The notes below the pieces were generated by a model that was not told where the DNA came from, made no database searches, and saw nothing but the letters and a program-made list of their open reading frames with translations. From Paracoccaceae bacterium (lineage in GTDB: Bacteria > Pseudomonadota > Alphaproteobacteria > Rhodobacterales > Rhodobacteraceae), in NCBI GenBank assembly GCA_013214575.1, contig JABSSD010000121.1:1-59706 (forward strand): DNA of 59,706 nt, written 5' to 3'. Positions 8,813 to 17,771 of this stretch are shown piece by piece; the first letter of the stretch is position 1; every line of letters begins with the position of its first letter. Position numbers and translations under genes: made by a program.

Positions 8813-10693
8813 ATGTTTAACTTTATCAGTTCGTTGTCTCGCAAACAGAAGTCATATATTTTTCTGGCGATTGATCTTGGGTTGATCCCGGTTGCGCTGT
8901 TGTTCACCTATGGGGTGCAATCTCTGCCGGCCTCGGCGATGGACACTTTGGCTGGGGTCCTGCCGGTGCTGGCCTATTTGCTAGCCGCGGCGGCAGTGCT
9001 GTCGCTGGGGCTGGGGTTGCCACAGATCCAGCTCAATGCCTATGAACGGCATGCTGTTGGCTTGACTGCTATGTTTGCAACAGCGGTCGCCTTGATCTCG
9101 ATGGTGTTGATCGGGATCTGGGGGCCGCGGTTGCCGCTGGGCACTCATGTGATGTTTGGTCTCAGCTATTTCCTGTTTATGGTGGCAACGCGGGCGGTGC
9201 TGTATCAGATTGTGGTGGCGATTTATAATCATGCTCAGCCACGCCGCCGGGTGCTGATCTATGGGGCGGGCGCCACCGGCACCCAGCTGGCGCAGGCCCT
9301 AAAGGCGCATGACAGTATTGTCCCGGTGGCTTTTGTTGACGACAACATCTCGCTGCAGGGGGTGACGCTGATGGGACTGCCGGTGTGTCCACCGTCCCAA
9401 ATTGATGAGATCGTGAAAAATCGTCAGATCAAGCGGGTACTGTTGGCGATGCCCTCGCAGAGCCGCCCCAAACAGGCGCAGACCATTCGCCGATTGCAGA
9501 AGATGGGGCTGGAGGTGCAGGCGCTGCCCTCCTTTGCTCAGCTGATCGGCGAAGAGGCGCTGGTGGATAAGCTGACCGCGGTACCGCCGCAGAATTTCCT
9601 GGGCCGAGCGGTCTGTGACGTGGCCTTGGCCGCGGCCTGCGACAGCTATGCTAGGCGCGTGGTGCTGGTCACGGGGGCAGGCGGCTCGATCGGATCGGAG
9701 CTGTGCCGTCAGGTGCTCAGCTGCCGGCCGACGCGGCTGGTGCTCTATGAGCTGAGTGAGCTGGCGCTCTATACCGTGCATCAGGAGCTGGAGCTGCTGG
9801 TCCAGGGCTGCGGTGTCGAATTGGTGCCTGTGTTGGGGTCCATCACCGACCCGCGTCAGGTGCGCCGGGTGATGGTGGAGCAGCAGGTACAGGTGGTGCT
9901 GCATGCGGCGGCCTATAAACATGTGCCGCTGGTGGAGGCCAATCCGCTGCCGGGGCTGTCCAACAATGTGCTGGGCACCGAGGTGCTGGCCCGCGCCGCC
10001 GCTGAGGCCAAGGTGGAGCGGTTCATTCTGATCTCTTCGGATAAGGCGGTCAATCCGACCAATGTGATGGGGGCCAGCAAACGGCTGGCCGAGCTGGTGG
10101 TGCAGGACATCGCCTCGCGCAGCACGGATACGGTGTTTGCCATGGTGCGCTTTGGCAATGTGCTGGGCTCTTCTGGCTCGGTGGTGCCGTTGTTTCAGGA
10201 TCAGATCAGCCGCGGCGGCCCGGTCACCGTCACCGATGTGGCGGTGAAACGCTATTTCATGACCATCACCGAGGCGGTGCAGCTGGTGCTGCAGGCCGGT
10301 GCCGAGGCGCGCGGCGGCGAGGTTTTTGTGCTCGACATGGGAGAGCCAGTGGCGATTCTGCAGCTGGCCCGGCAGGTGATCGAAAGTGCCGGCTATACGG
10401 TGCGCGATGCCCGCAACCCCGAGGGTGATATTGCCATTGAGATCACCGGGCTGCGCCCCGGCGAAAAACTGCAAGAAGAATTGACCCTGTGCCGCGAGCT
10501 GACCAGCACCCGTCATGCCAAGATTTTCTGTGCCCGTGAGGTCGGCCTGTCGGAAATCGAAGTGGCGGCGATGCTGCGCGGGCTGCGCCTCGCCCTGGCC
10601 GACAGCGACGAAGCCGCCGCGCGGCAGCTGATCAGCCACTGGGTTGAGGGCTATCGCCAGCCTGCGGTTGGACGCAAGACCTCCAAAGCCTAG
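8813..10693 (+). CDS. Membrane NDP-sugar 4,6-dehydratase/epimerase (CapD/WbpM-like)
   Basis: 626 residues from the chosen start. N-terminal third has four hydrophobic segments, followed by a CoA-binding-like Rossmann domain (LIYGAGATGTQLAQALK) and a C-terminal SDR dehydratase with VTGAGGSIGSELCRQ and the active-site stretch SSDKAVNPTNVMGASKR. This is the architecture of UDP-GlcNAc 4,6-dehydratases such as WbpM; the product is probably a 4-keto-6-deoxy sugar used as first or branch sugar. Start: the frame opens further upstream only with TTG at 8750. ATG 8801 directly abuts its aagga, whereas ATG 8813 keeps that site about 11 bp away and begins where relatives begin; 8801 remains possible. Confidence 0.92.
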   Translation: MFNFISSLSRKQKSYIFLAIDLGLIPVALLFTYGVQSLPASAMDTLAGVLPVLAYLLAAAAVLSLGLGLPQIQLNAYERHAVGLTAMFATAVALISMVLIGIWGPRLPLGTHVMFGLSYFLFMVATRAVLYQIVVAIYNHAQPRRRVLIYGAGATGTQLAQALKAHDSIVPVAFVDDNISLQGVTLMGLPVCPPSQIDEIVKNRQIKRVLLAMPSQSRPKQAQTIRRLQKMGLEVQALPSFAQLIGEEALVDKLTAVPPQNFLGRAVCDVALAAACDSYARRVVLVTGAGGSIGSELCRQVLSCRPTRLVLYELSELALYTVHQELELLVQGCGVELVPVLGSITDPRQVRRVMVEQQVQVVLHAAAYKHVPLVEANPLPGLSNNVLGTEVLARAAAEAKVERFILISSDKAVNPTNVMGASKRLAELVVQDIASRSTDTVFAMVRFGNVLGSSGSVVPLFQDQISRGGPVTVTDVAVKRYFMTITEAVQLVLQAGAEARGGEVFVLDMGEPVAILQLARQVIESAGYTVRDARNPEGDIAIEITGLRPGEKLQEELTLCRELTSTRHAKIFCAREVGLSEIEVAAMLRGLRLALADSDEAAARQLISHWVEGYRQPAVGRKTSKA

Positions 10694-10882
10694 CTTTATT
10701 AGGCTCCGATCGGTAGCCGTGGCGGATCCGCCGCAATGAGGCATAATATAGTGTGCCCCTGTTGCCGGGGGCGTTGATTGAGTGCTCTAAGAAATTCAGA
10801 ATTCCAAACAGGCACAAGGCGGTTGATTTCGGTGTATCTCCCATTGGCAGGACAGTTTTTTCAAACCAACCATCGGCGTGTC

Positions 10883-13060
10883 ATGCAGCGCTTTGGTCTG
10901 GCGCTGACTATGGCTACGGCTGTGACTGTTGCCCCCCTTGCAGCGCAAAATCAGGCCCCGATCACTGCAACTGACGCGCCCAGATTTACGCCTTTACCAC
11001 CGCCCAGCCTGAATTTTTATGGCTCCCCAGGGCTACTGGATATGCCCAGTGCCGAGATGATGCCGGACGGGCAATTTGCCACCAGCTATTCCTGGTTTGG
11101 CGATCAGGGCCGATTTAACCTGAGTTTTCAGGCGCTGCCCTGGCTCTCGGCCAGTTTCCGGTACAACAGCATCAAGACCAACGGCGCCCAGATTGGTGGG
11201 TTTGACACTTATTACGACCGTGGTTTTGACCTGCGGGCGCGGCTGTGGCGTGAGGGGCGCTGGCGGCCTGAGGTCACCATGGGGCTGCAGGATTTTGCCG
11301 GCACTGGTATCTATGCGGCCGAGTATTTTGTTGCCACCAAGCATTTCGATACCCCGGCCCTGGGCGGCTCGCCACGATCCGGAAAACTGAAGATATCAGC
11401 CGGTCTCGGCTGGGGGCGACTGGGGTCACATGGGGCGATTGGCACCACGGGCGTCCGGCCCTCTTTTGTCCCCGGAGATACCGGTGGCCAGCTCTCCTAT
11501 GATCAATGGTTCCGCGGAGATTTTGCGCCCTTTGGCGGCATCGAATGGCAGGCCAATGACCGCTGGGGCTTTAAGGCGGAATATTCTTCGGATGCCTATG
11601 TCATTGAAACCGGTGCTCCGAATGTCTTCGAGCGCGAATCCTCGTTTAACTTTGGCGCCGAATATCAGGCGACGCCGCGCACCCGGTTGGGCGCCTATTA
11701 TCTCTATGGCTCGGAATTCGGTTTTACCGCGCAGATCCAGCTGAACCCCTATCACCCCACAATCCCGATGGTGGTGTCGGCACCGCTGCCGATTGTACCG
11801 CGCTCGGACTGGGCAAAATTGCCCGAGGACTGGAACGGCGACTGGGCGCAGAGTCGGGACAGCCGACTGGCGCTGCGCGACCAACTGGAACCGCTGCTGG
11901 CGAAGGACGGCTTGATTCTGGAAAGCCTGGAGGTTGACAGCAGCCGCGCCGAGGTCCGTTTCCGCAACAGCCGCTACCGCTCGGATGCGCAGGCGGTGGG
12001 GCGCGCCGCTCGGGCGATGAGCCGGGTGCTGCCAGCCTCGGTCGAGATCTTCCGCATGGTGCCAGTGCGCAGCGGCATGGCACTGTCGGTCACCGAGATC
12101 CGCCGCGCGGACCTGGAGGCACTGGAGTTTGACGCCAATGCCGTCGATGCGTTGCTGGCGGTGACGGCCTTTACAGGGGCCACACCGCGGCCTGATGCGG
12201 CGCTGCTGTCCGAGCAGCTCTATCCGGCCTTCAGCGCTTCGATCAGCCCCTATGCCTCGCCGTCCTATTTTGATCCGGATCGCCCTTTTCGACTGGATGT
12301 CGGTGTGGATTTTTCGGCGTCTTACGCCCCAGCCCCAGGCTGGATCGTGGCTTCGACCCTGCGCCAGCGGATCTGGGGCAATGTGAAGAACGGCCGCGCC
12401 TCGAACTCAGTGCTGCCGCATGTGCGCACCGATCAGGTGAAATACGCTGAATATGGCACCACGCTGGAAAATCTCTATGTTGGTCGCAGCTGGAAATTGA
12501 GCCGGGATCTCTATGCCCGCAGCAGTCTGGGTTATTTTGAGAGCATGTATGGCGGTGTCTCAGGCGAAGTCCTGTGGAAACCGGTCGCCAGCCCGCTGGC
12601 GCTGGGGATTGAGGCCAATTACGTGGTGCAGCGGGACTATGATCAGCGGCTCAGCTTTCTCGATTACAAGACCTTCACCGGCCATGCCTCGGCCTACTAC
12701 GAGCTGCGCGGCGGCTATCTGATGCAACTGGATGCGGGGCGCTATCTGGCCGGCGATTATGGCGGCACCTTCAGTCTGGACCGGACCTTTGCCAATGGCT
12801 GGAAGGTGGGCGGCTTTTTCACCCTGACAGATGTCTCGGCCGAAGAATTTGGCGAAGGCTCGTTTGACAAGGGGTTCCGCTTTCAGATCCCGGTCGGCTG
12901 GCTGTTGGGCAAACCAAGCCGCAATAGTTTTGGCACCACCATTCGGCCGGTGCAGCGCGATGGCGGCCAGAGGGTGCATGTGCCGGGGCGGCTCTATGGG
13001 CAGATTCGCGAGGCGCATCGCGTCAGCCTGGTCGATCAACGGGCAAGGATTTGGGAATGA
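10883..13060 (+). CDS. yjbH: YjbH-type outer-membrane exopolysaccharide protein
   Basis: 725 residues from the ATG at 10883, which starts a good signal peptide (MQRFGLALTMATAVTVAPLAAQ); the frame opens upstream only at an unlikely TTG. The body is rich in alternating aromatic and polar residues, as in beta-barrels. It begins with the YjbH hallmark LNFYGSPGLLDMPSAEMMPDGQF, here split by a short linker, and repeats barrel-like strands to the end (YLAGDYGGTFSLDRTFANGWKVGGFFTLTDV). YjbH proteins support exopolysaccharide secretion with YjbE, F and G. It overlaps yjbF in an ATGA junction. No clear ribosome site was found. Confidence 0.88.
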   Translation: MQRFGLALTMATAVTVAPLAAQNQAPITATDAPRFTPLPPPSLNFYGSPGLLDMPSAEMMPDGQFATSYSWFGDQGRFNLSFQALPWLSASFRYNSIKTNGAQIGGFDTYYDRGFDLRARLWREGRWRPEVTMGLQDFAGTGIYAAEYFVATKHFDTPALGGSPRSGKLKISAGLGWGRLGSHGAIGTTGVRPSFVPGDTGGQLSYDQWFRGDFAPFGGIEWQANDRWGFKAEYSSDAYVIETGAPNVFERESSFNFGAEYQATPRTRLGAYYLYGSEFGFTAQIQLNPYHPTIPMVVSAPLPIVPRSDWAKLPEDWNGDWAQSRDSRLALRDQLEPLLAKDGLILESLEVDSSRAEVRFRNSRYRSDAQAVGRAARAMSRVLPASVEIFRMVPVRSGMALSVTEIRRADLEALEFDANAVDALLAVTAFTGATPRPDAALLSEQLYPAFSASISPYASPSYFDPDRPFRLDVGVDFSASYAPAPGWIVASTLRQRIWGNVKNGRASNSVLPHVRTDQVKYAEYGTTLENLYVGRSWKLSRDLYARSSLGYFESMYGGVSGEVLWKPVASPLALGIEANYVVQRDYDQRLSFLDYKTFTGHASAYYELRGGYLMQLDAGRYLAGDYGGTFSLDRTFANGWKVGGFFTLTDVSAEEFGEGSFDKGFRFQIPVGWLLGKPSRNSFGTTIRPVQRDGGQRVHVPGRLYGQIREAHRVSLVDQRARIWE

Positions 13061-13743
13061 GGAACGTGCCGGTGAAATGGGCCGCAGTGCTGGGCCTAGT
13101 CCTGCTGGGCGGCTGTAGTCAGGGGCCCGAGGAGCCGTCGCTGGAGCTGGAGGTGATGCAGCTTGTTCGCCAGCGGGTCAGCAGCATTGGCCGCGCCGCT
13201 CCGGCAGAGCGGCCGCCGTTGACCCGGGCGGCGTTGGACACGGTTGAGGGCGCCTATATCGAGGTGACGCTGGAGAACAGCGGTGTCTTTGCCTATCTGT
13301 CGCAACAACAAGTGCGTCGCGATGGCAGTCCGGGTCAGATCGTGTCCTGGCGCAGCGAGGACAATGTCACCCTGACGTTGCGCAGCGGCGTGCTGATCGC
13401 CACCCGCGGGCTGGGGGGAGACATCCTGTCAGCTTCGGCGCCGGTGACTTCGGGGCGGGTGGGACCCGCGTCGGGCGGTGCGCGCCGCTACCATATCCGC
13501 GGGTTGGACAACCAAACTCAGTCGCTGGCGCTGGCCTGCAGTCTGATGGACTTGGGTGCCGAGACGGTAGAAATTGTCGAGCAGCGCCATGCCACCCGCC
13601 ACCTGCAGGAACGCTGTGAGGGGGCAGGCGGCGTGGTGGTGAATGACTATTGGGTTGATTCGCGCTCGGGGCGGGTTTGGCAATCGCGGCAATGGGCGGG
13701 CCCGACAATTGGCTATCTGCGTATTCGACAGCTGACCACCTGA
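13057..13743 (+). CDS. yjbF: YjbF/GfcB-like lipoprotein
   Basis: 228 residues. Signal peptide with lipobox LLGGCS, so a lipoprotein. The body matches the YjbF/GfcB group by size and by conserved stretches (AYIEVTLENSGVFAYL, TLRSGVLIATRGLGGDI, YWVDSRSGRVWQSRQWAGP near the C-terminus). Start ATG 13057 overlaps the stop of yjbH and has aagga/ggga upstream; an in-frame TTG at 13051 is less likely. In enterobacteria this group belongs to the yjbEFGH and group 4 capsule gfc operons. Its role here is inferred as periplasmic/outer-membrane help in polysaccharide export together with the YjbH barrel. Confidence 0.88.
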   Translation: MRNVPVKWAAVLGLVLLGGCSQGPEEPSLELEVMQLVRQRVSSIGRAAPAERPPLTRAALDTVEGAYIEVTLENSGVFAYLSQQQVRRDGSPGQIVSWRSEDNVTLTLRSGVLIATRGLGGDILSASAPVTSGRVGPASGGARRYHIRGLDNQTQSLALACSLMDLGAETVEIVEQRHATRHLQERCEGAGGVVVNDYWVDSRSGRVWQSRQWAGPTIGYLRIRQLTT

Positions 13744-13798
13744 GCGGTTTTCCTGCAACGAAGCCCTAAAAACTGGATAGTAAGGATTTCAGGTCATT

Positions 13799-13848
13799 AA
13801 GCTGCGTTGAAATAAGATGCAATCTCAGGTAGGATTTCAATGCAGCTT
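13799..13848 (+). promoter_or_regulatory. Long hairpin in the leader of the YjbE-like gene
   Basis: aagctgcgttgaaat (13799-13813) pairs with atttcaatgcagctt (13834-13848): 15 bp with a single G-T wobble and a 20-nt loop. It ends just before the ggaga ribosome site of the gene at 13866. It has no T tract, so it is a candidate leader structure controlling stability or translation rather than a plain terminator. Confidence 0.55.
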
Positions 13849-13865
13849 TCCATGGAGAATGAATA

Positions 13866-14105
13866 ATGAAACTAATCATTGCAGTATTAGCGATTGCCGC
13901 TAGCGGATTTGCCAGCGTTGCCAGCGCCCAAGTGGTTACCCCCGCTGTGGCGGCCGCTGCCACGACCACGACCACGACCGGCGTTCTGGGCGGCACCGTC
14001 TTGGGTGTCAGTGCTGCGACGGTTGGGGCGGTCGTAGGCGCAGTGGTGTTGGTCGCCGTTGTTGCCAACTCCTCCTCCTCCTCCACCACCCCACCTCCCA
14101 ATTGA
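13866..14105 (+). CDS. Small secreted Thr/Val/Ala-rich protein, YjbE/GfcA-like
   Basis: 79 residues. Clear signal peptide ending in ASAQ, then a low-complexity mature part: Ala/Val run, six Thr, Gly/Val-rich hydrophobic core, five Ser and a PPPN tail. Size, composition and place beside yjbH-yjbF match YjbE/GfcA, the small secreted partner of those operons, though sequence identity is too low to be decisive. Strong ribosome site ggaga 7 bp before the ATG. The 122-bp gap before it and its hairpin leader suggest separate or enhanced expression from yjbHF. Confidence 0.75.
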   Translation: MKLIIAVLAIAASGFASVASAQVVTPAVAAAATTTTTTGVLGGTVLGVSAATVGAVVGAVVLVAVVANSSSSSTTPPPN

Positions 14106-14112
14106 GTGATCT

Positions 14113-14129
14113 GACCGGTTTTACCGGTC
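14113..14129 (+). terminator. Hairpin after YjbE-like gene
   Basis: gaccggt / accggtc, a perfect 7-bp stem with a TTT loop, 8 bp after the stop codon. It has no T tract of its own and probably acts together with the second hairpin at 14150. Confidence 0.5.
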
Positions 14130-14149
14130 CTTGATCAGGGGGCGATTAC

Positions 14150-14173
14150 GGGCAGGTCTTGTGCCTGCCCTTT
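14150..14173 (+). terminator. Rho-independent-type terminator
   Basis: gggcagg / cctgccc, perfect 7-bp GC-rich stem with a 7-nt loop, followed by ttt. It closes the yjb transcription unit. Confidence 0.6.
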
Positions 14174-14305
14174 GTCGTGCCAATATGCTGGTTCCGGGGG
14201 AACGATTTCTGACTAAACCCTGAACAGGGCGCTTGGGGTGTTTAGAGAGTTAACAGGGTTTGGCGACATGCTGCGGGTCTTGATCTGACCCGTTGCGGAG
14301 CCAAA

Positions 14306-15366
14306 ATGTCCGGATTATCCCCCGGCTTGGGGCTGCCCTATCTGCAGCCCTCGCAAGCCCAGAAACACGTCACTCATAACGCCGCCCTGCAGCGCCTGGA
14401 TCAGCTGGTCCAGCTGCGCTTGCCAGTGTTGAGGCGGGCTCCCCAGCGGCGTCTGGGCCGGGCAGGGCGGTCAGCTGGCCGCCTGGGATGGCTCCGCCTG
14501 GCAGTTTATCCCGCCGCAGCAGGGTTGGCTGGGCTGGGATCTGACCGCGGCTGAGATGCGGGTGTGGAATGACAGCGCCCAGGCCTGGCTGGGTGCCGCC
14601 CCGGCGCAGCTGGATTTTCTGGGCATCGCCACCACAGCGGATGCCACCAACCGGCTGGCGGTCTCGGCCCCGGCCAGTCTGTTCACCCATGCGGGCGGCG
14701 GCCATCAGCTAAAAATCAACAAGGCCAGTGATGGCGAGACCGCCAGCCTGTTGTTTCAATCCAACTGGAGCGGCCATGCGGAGCTGGGACTGGCGGGGGG
14801 CACCGCCTTTACGCTGAAGGTGAGCAATGATGGCAGCAGCTGGAGCGAGGTGCTGCGGGCCGATCCGGTGGCGCAGCGCATCGACTGGGCGGCGGCGCAG
14901 CGTGCAGATGTCGCTCACCGCCAGCACCCTGCAGCTGGATCTGCCGCTAACTGGCGCGGCGGTGCAATCCGAGGCCAGCGACACCACGCCGGGACGGCTG
15001 ATGCGGGCCGATTATGGCTATGGGCCGGGCAATCTGCTGGGCCCGGTGTCGCAGTTGGCGGCGCAGCCCACCGGCGCGGTGATCGAGAGCGCCAGCACCG
15101 GCACTGGTGACTATATCCGCTGGGCGGATGGCACCCAGATCTGCCTGTTCAGCGCCAGCTCATCGGCTATCGCCAGCAGCAGCTGGAGCTTTCCGGTGGC
15201 GTTCTTGGGCGTGCCGCAACTGCTGATCTCGGTCAGCTCTGCCGATCCCCGCTTTGCCAGCCACAGCGGCGCAACACCAACAGGGGTCAGCTTTGATGGC
15301 TGGAATACCGCTGGCGCGCGGGTGGTCCTGAGCTGTGATTTGATGGCAATGGGCCGCGGGTTCTAG
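14306..15366 (+). pseudogene. DUF2793 protein gene, broken by two frameshifts
   Basis: The first frame opens with LSPGLGLPYLQPSQAQKHVTHN, the invariant start of DUF2793 proteins (phage-tail-like or secreted proteins common in Rhodobacteraceae). Around 14430-14460 the family sequence moves to another frame (GGQLAAWDGSAWQFIPP, then MRVWNDSAQAWLGAAPAQLDFLG) and some 20 residues of the expected linker seem missing. Around 14900 it shifts again to the frame ending at 15366 (SLTASTLQLDLPLTG, GYGPGNLLGPVSQ, CDLMAMGRGF). The parts together nearly rebuild one protein, so this is one decayed gene. An assembly error could fake one shift, less easily two plus a deletion. Confidence 0.8.
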
Positions 15367-15412
15367 AGGCGGGGGAAATTGTAGCGCTGCAGGCTGCAGT
15401 GCTGGCCATGGG

Positions 15413-17515
15413 TCAGGCAAGAATAAAGTGATCTTCGCTCAGCCCGCTCATCATTTCTGCATCAAACGCCTCCAGCCGGATCCGGCCACCGTCATGGGTG
15501 ATGACGGTCCGCATCTCTCCGTGGGCGGTTGGCGCCGCGTGGAAGGAAAAGTTCAGGTCTTCGAAGTCGGTGACCCCCCAGCCACTGAGATCGATGCGGT
15601 CTTCGAGGGGATTGAAGTCCAGTATGACACCACGTAAATCACTCGCAGTGAAGACAAAAGTATCCTGTCCGGCACCACCGGACATCACGTCACGACCGCC
15701 GCCAGACAGCAACCGGTCATTGCCATTGCCGCCGTAGATATAGTCGCGGCCAGGGCCACCGTAGAGCAGATCATTGCCATCACCGCCGTATAGGGTGTCC
15801 TGGCCCTGGCCACCGTAGATCCGGTCACGCCAGCCGCCGCCAGTGAGATTATCGTCACCGCTGCCGCCGTAGATACGATCGCGACCGGCTCCGCCGTGGA
15901 TGATGTCATCGCCACCAAAACCGCGTATGTGGTCGTTTCCACCGCGACCCTGCACCTGATCATTACCGGCCCCGACAGAGGTAAACTCAAGCCGCGTCAT
16001 GCCCCAGGCCTCGAGATCAAATTCGGCTGAGCTGCCCTGCACCGTGGTGCCATTGGTGTATGACAACACCGGTGTGGCACGGTGGTCCAGGCCATTGCCC
16101 TCGCCATCTCCCAAGTGGGTGAGCGTGACAAAATAGCGGCGGTCCTCAAGGAAGTTGCTGAGATCCAGCTCTAGGTCCTGGCGGCCTTCGCCGCTGCGCT
16201 CTGCGGCAAACAACACCAGACGGGCGTTATTTGCAAAACCGTGTACGTCAATGTTCTGATGCAGCGACCAGTCAAACACCGGCTCCAGGTCAATCAGGCT
16301 TTCCCGCATCAGCGCGATCATCTCACCGGCGATGGTCAGCTGTTGCTGGTCCAGTGTCACCAGTGTGATGTTCTGACTGTTGTCAAAGCTCAGCGGCCAA
16401 ATCTGTGCGGCTTCAATCCCATGGGTGGTCATTTCGTAGAAGCTTTCGACGATCATGCCGGCCTGCTGTAATCCGCGATTGTTCAGACCGTCACGCGCAT
16501 TGACGTTCCACTCGGTGATATGAAACGAGGGATCCTCCAGCCCTGGGGACCGCTCCAGCAGATTGGCAAGACGCTGGAACTGGCTGAAGCCAAAGCTGAA
16601 GCCAGTGTCGGCGGCGTCAAATCCGCCGCTCAGGTAATGATGATCGGCGATGCCGCCAATGGCATCGGCGGCGCCGGCGGCGGCGTTGATTGCCTCTGCC
16701 AGACTGTGCAGTTGCGCATAGGCTGATCCTTGGCCCGGCACTGTCACGGTCACCCAGTCTACCGGCACCACGCCACCGAAATTCGCATCAATATCGGCTT
16801 GGCTATAGACCCCGCTGTTGCTGCCACTGGCGGTTTCTCTGGGGTCGACATAGGCGGTGACAGCGTCGCGCGGTGAAAACAGCCGTGAGGCCGAGGACAC
16901 CGATTGCACCACCAGTTCGACCCCGTCTTGGCCGAGTTCCTCTAGGTGCTGTTGGATGGCCGGCGCCAGCACCGCCATCAGGCGACCATATTCCTGTGCC
17001 GTCATCTCGCCCGAGCCCCAGAACTCATTCCCCAGCTCAAAGGCGGTCAGCTCGACGTCATTGGCGGTGGCCTCCTCGACCGCATGGGTGACAAACTCCA
17101 GCACCTCGTTCAGGTAGCTGGCATCCACCGTGTCGCGCTGGCCATAGCTGCCATTCAGCAACGCCTCGGCGGCGCTGTCGCCAAAGCCGTGTTTGGTGGG
17201 GATCACGATGGAGGCGGCGATGCCCAGGGCGTCGGCCTGGGCCAGAAAACTGTTCATCGGCAGCAGTGTTTCACTGACATCAAACTGCGAAATGGCGGCA
17301 TCCGGGTTGGCCATGTCAAAGAAATGTTCAGTGGCCGACCCGCCAGGATAGCGCAATGTGGTGAGGCCCATTTCCGCAACCAACTGGGCCAGGTTTGAAT
17401 CGGGATCGGCAAATTCCTCATCGTAGATGGTGACCAGATTGACACCAAAATGACTGGCGGTAATCACAGTGGCCTGAGAGATGTCCGTTTGATCGGTAAC
17501 TGCATAGGTGCCCAT
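15413..17515 (-). CDS. Secreted RTX glycoside hydrolase-like protein (clan GH-A fold)
   Basis: 700 residues. No Sec signal; the C-terminus has about six Gly/Asp nonapeptides (GGxGxDxxx, residues about 515-615) and a DTFVFTASDLRGVILDFNPLEDRIDLS tail typical of type I secretion substrates. The N-terminal 450 residues look like a TIM-barrel glycosidase: LRYPGGSATE, FELGNEFWGSG with acid/base Glu164 and FHITEWNV with candidate nucleophile Glu335. Similar barrels occur in GH39, GH51 and GH79, so the substrate is open. An extracellular glycanase next to matrix polysaccharide genes could trim or release that glycan. ATG 17515 (ggag/ggga upstream) is preferred over GTG 17536. No type I exporter is encoded in the window. 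Confidence 0.85.
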   Translation of the reverse strand: MGTYAVTDQTDISQATVITASHFGVNLVTIYDEEFADPDSNLAQLVAEMGLTTLRYPGGSATEHFFDMANPDAAISQFDVSETLLPMNSFLAQADALGIAASIVIPTKHGFGDSAAEALLNGSYGQRDTVDASYLNEVLEFVTHAVEEATANDVELTAFELGNEFWGSGEMTAQEYGRLMAVLAPAIQQHLEELGQDGVELVVQSVSSASRLFSPRDAVTAYVDPRETASGSNSGVYSQADIDANFGGVVPVDWVTVTVPGQGSAYAQLHSLAEAINAAAGAADAIGGIADHHYLSGGFDAADTGFSFGFSQFQRLANLLERSPGLEDPSFHITEWNVNARDGLNNRGLQQAGMIVESFYEMTTHGIEAAQIWPLSFDNSQNITLVTLDQQQLTIAGEMIALMRESLIDLEPVFDWSLHQNIDVHGFANNARLVLFAAERSGEGRQDLELDLSNFLEDRRYFVTLTHLGDGEGNGLDHRATPVLSYTNGTTVQGSSAEFDLEAWGMTRLEFTSVGAGNDQVQGRGGNDHIRGFGGDDIIHGGAGRDRIYGGSGDDNLTGGGWRDRIYGGQGQDTLYGGDGNDLLYGGPGRDYIYGGNGNDRLLSGGGRDVMSGGAGQDTFVFTASDLRGVILDFNPLEDRIDLSGWGVTDFEDLNFSFHAAPTAHGEMRTVITHDGGRIRLEAFDAEMMSGLSEDHFILA

Positions 17516-17722
17516 TGTTCCCACTCCGTTCTCCACCCTAAAGGGTTGTACAAGGCGGAGAGGCGGCGGGCCAATGAATTGAACGTTGCATTTTAGGACT
17601 ATTTAAAGACCATTTTTTAAATGTTAATACATCTTAAAATATCGTTTGTGATCTGCTGCAGCTGCAGATCGAAGCGTACTTGTTTTGGATGGTTTTTTCG
17701 GATGATCTATGATCCCCCGGCT

Positions 17723-17751
17723 GCGGACAGCTGAAATCAGCAGCTGTCCGC
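17723..17751 (-). terminator. 11-bp inverted repeat between the two RTX genes
   Basis: gcggacagctg (17723-17733) and cagctgtccgc (17741-17751) are perfect complements around a 7-nt loop, 20 bp beyond the stop of the protease gene. There is no T tract on the minus strand, so it is a stem-loop that could end or protect the protease mRNA rather than a classical terminator. Confidence 0.4.
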
Positions 17752-17771
17752 GCCCATAAAAGATGCAGACC

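Noticed and set aside
9299-10744. 481-codon minus-strand open frame
   Set aside because: Antisense to the CapD-like dehydratase gene, low-complexity His/Gln composition, no start signal.
10754-10772. GC-rich hairpin gcccc/ggggc after the CapD-like gene
   Set aside because: Only 5 bp, interrupted and without a T tract; too weak to call a terminator.
15680-15960. Repetitive DNA resembling a short tandem array or CRISPR
   Set aside because: Periodicity of about 27 bp is the coding repeat of RTX nonapeptides; no conserved repeat-spacer pattern. Same for 18000-18300 and 24050-24350.
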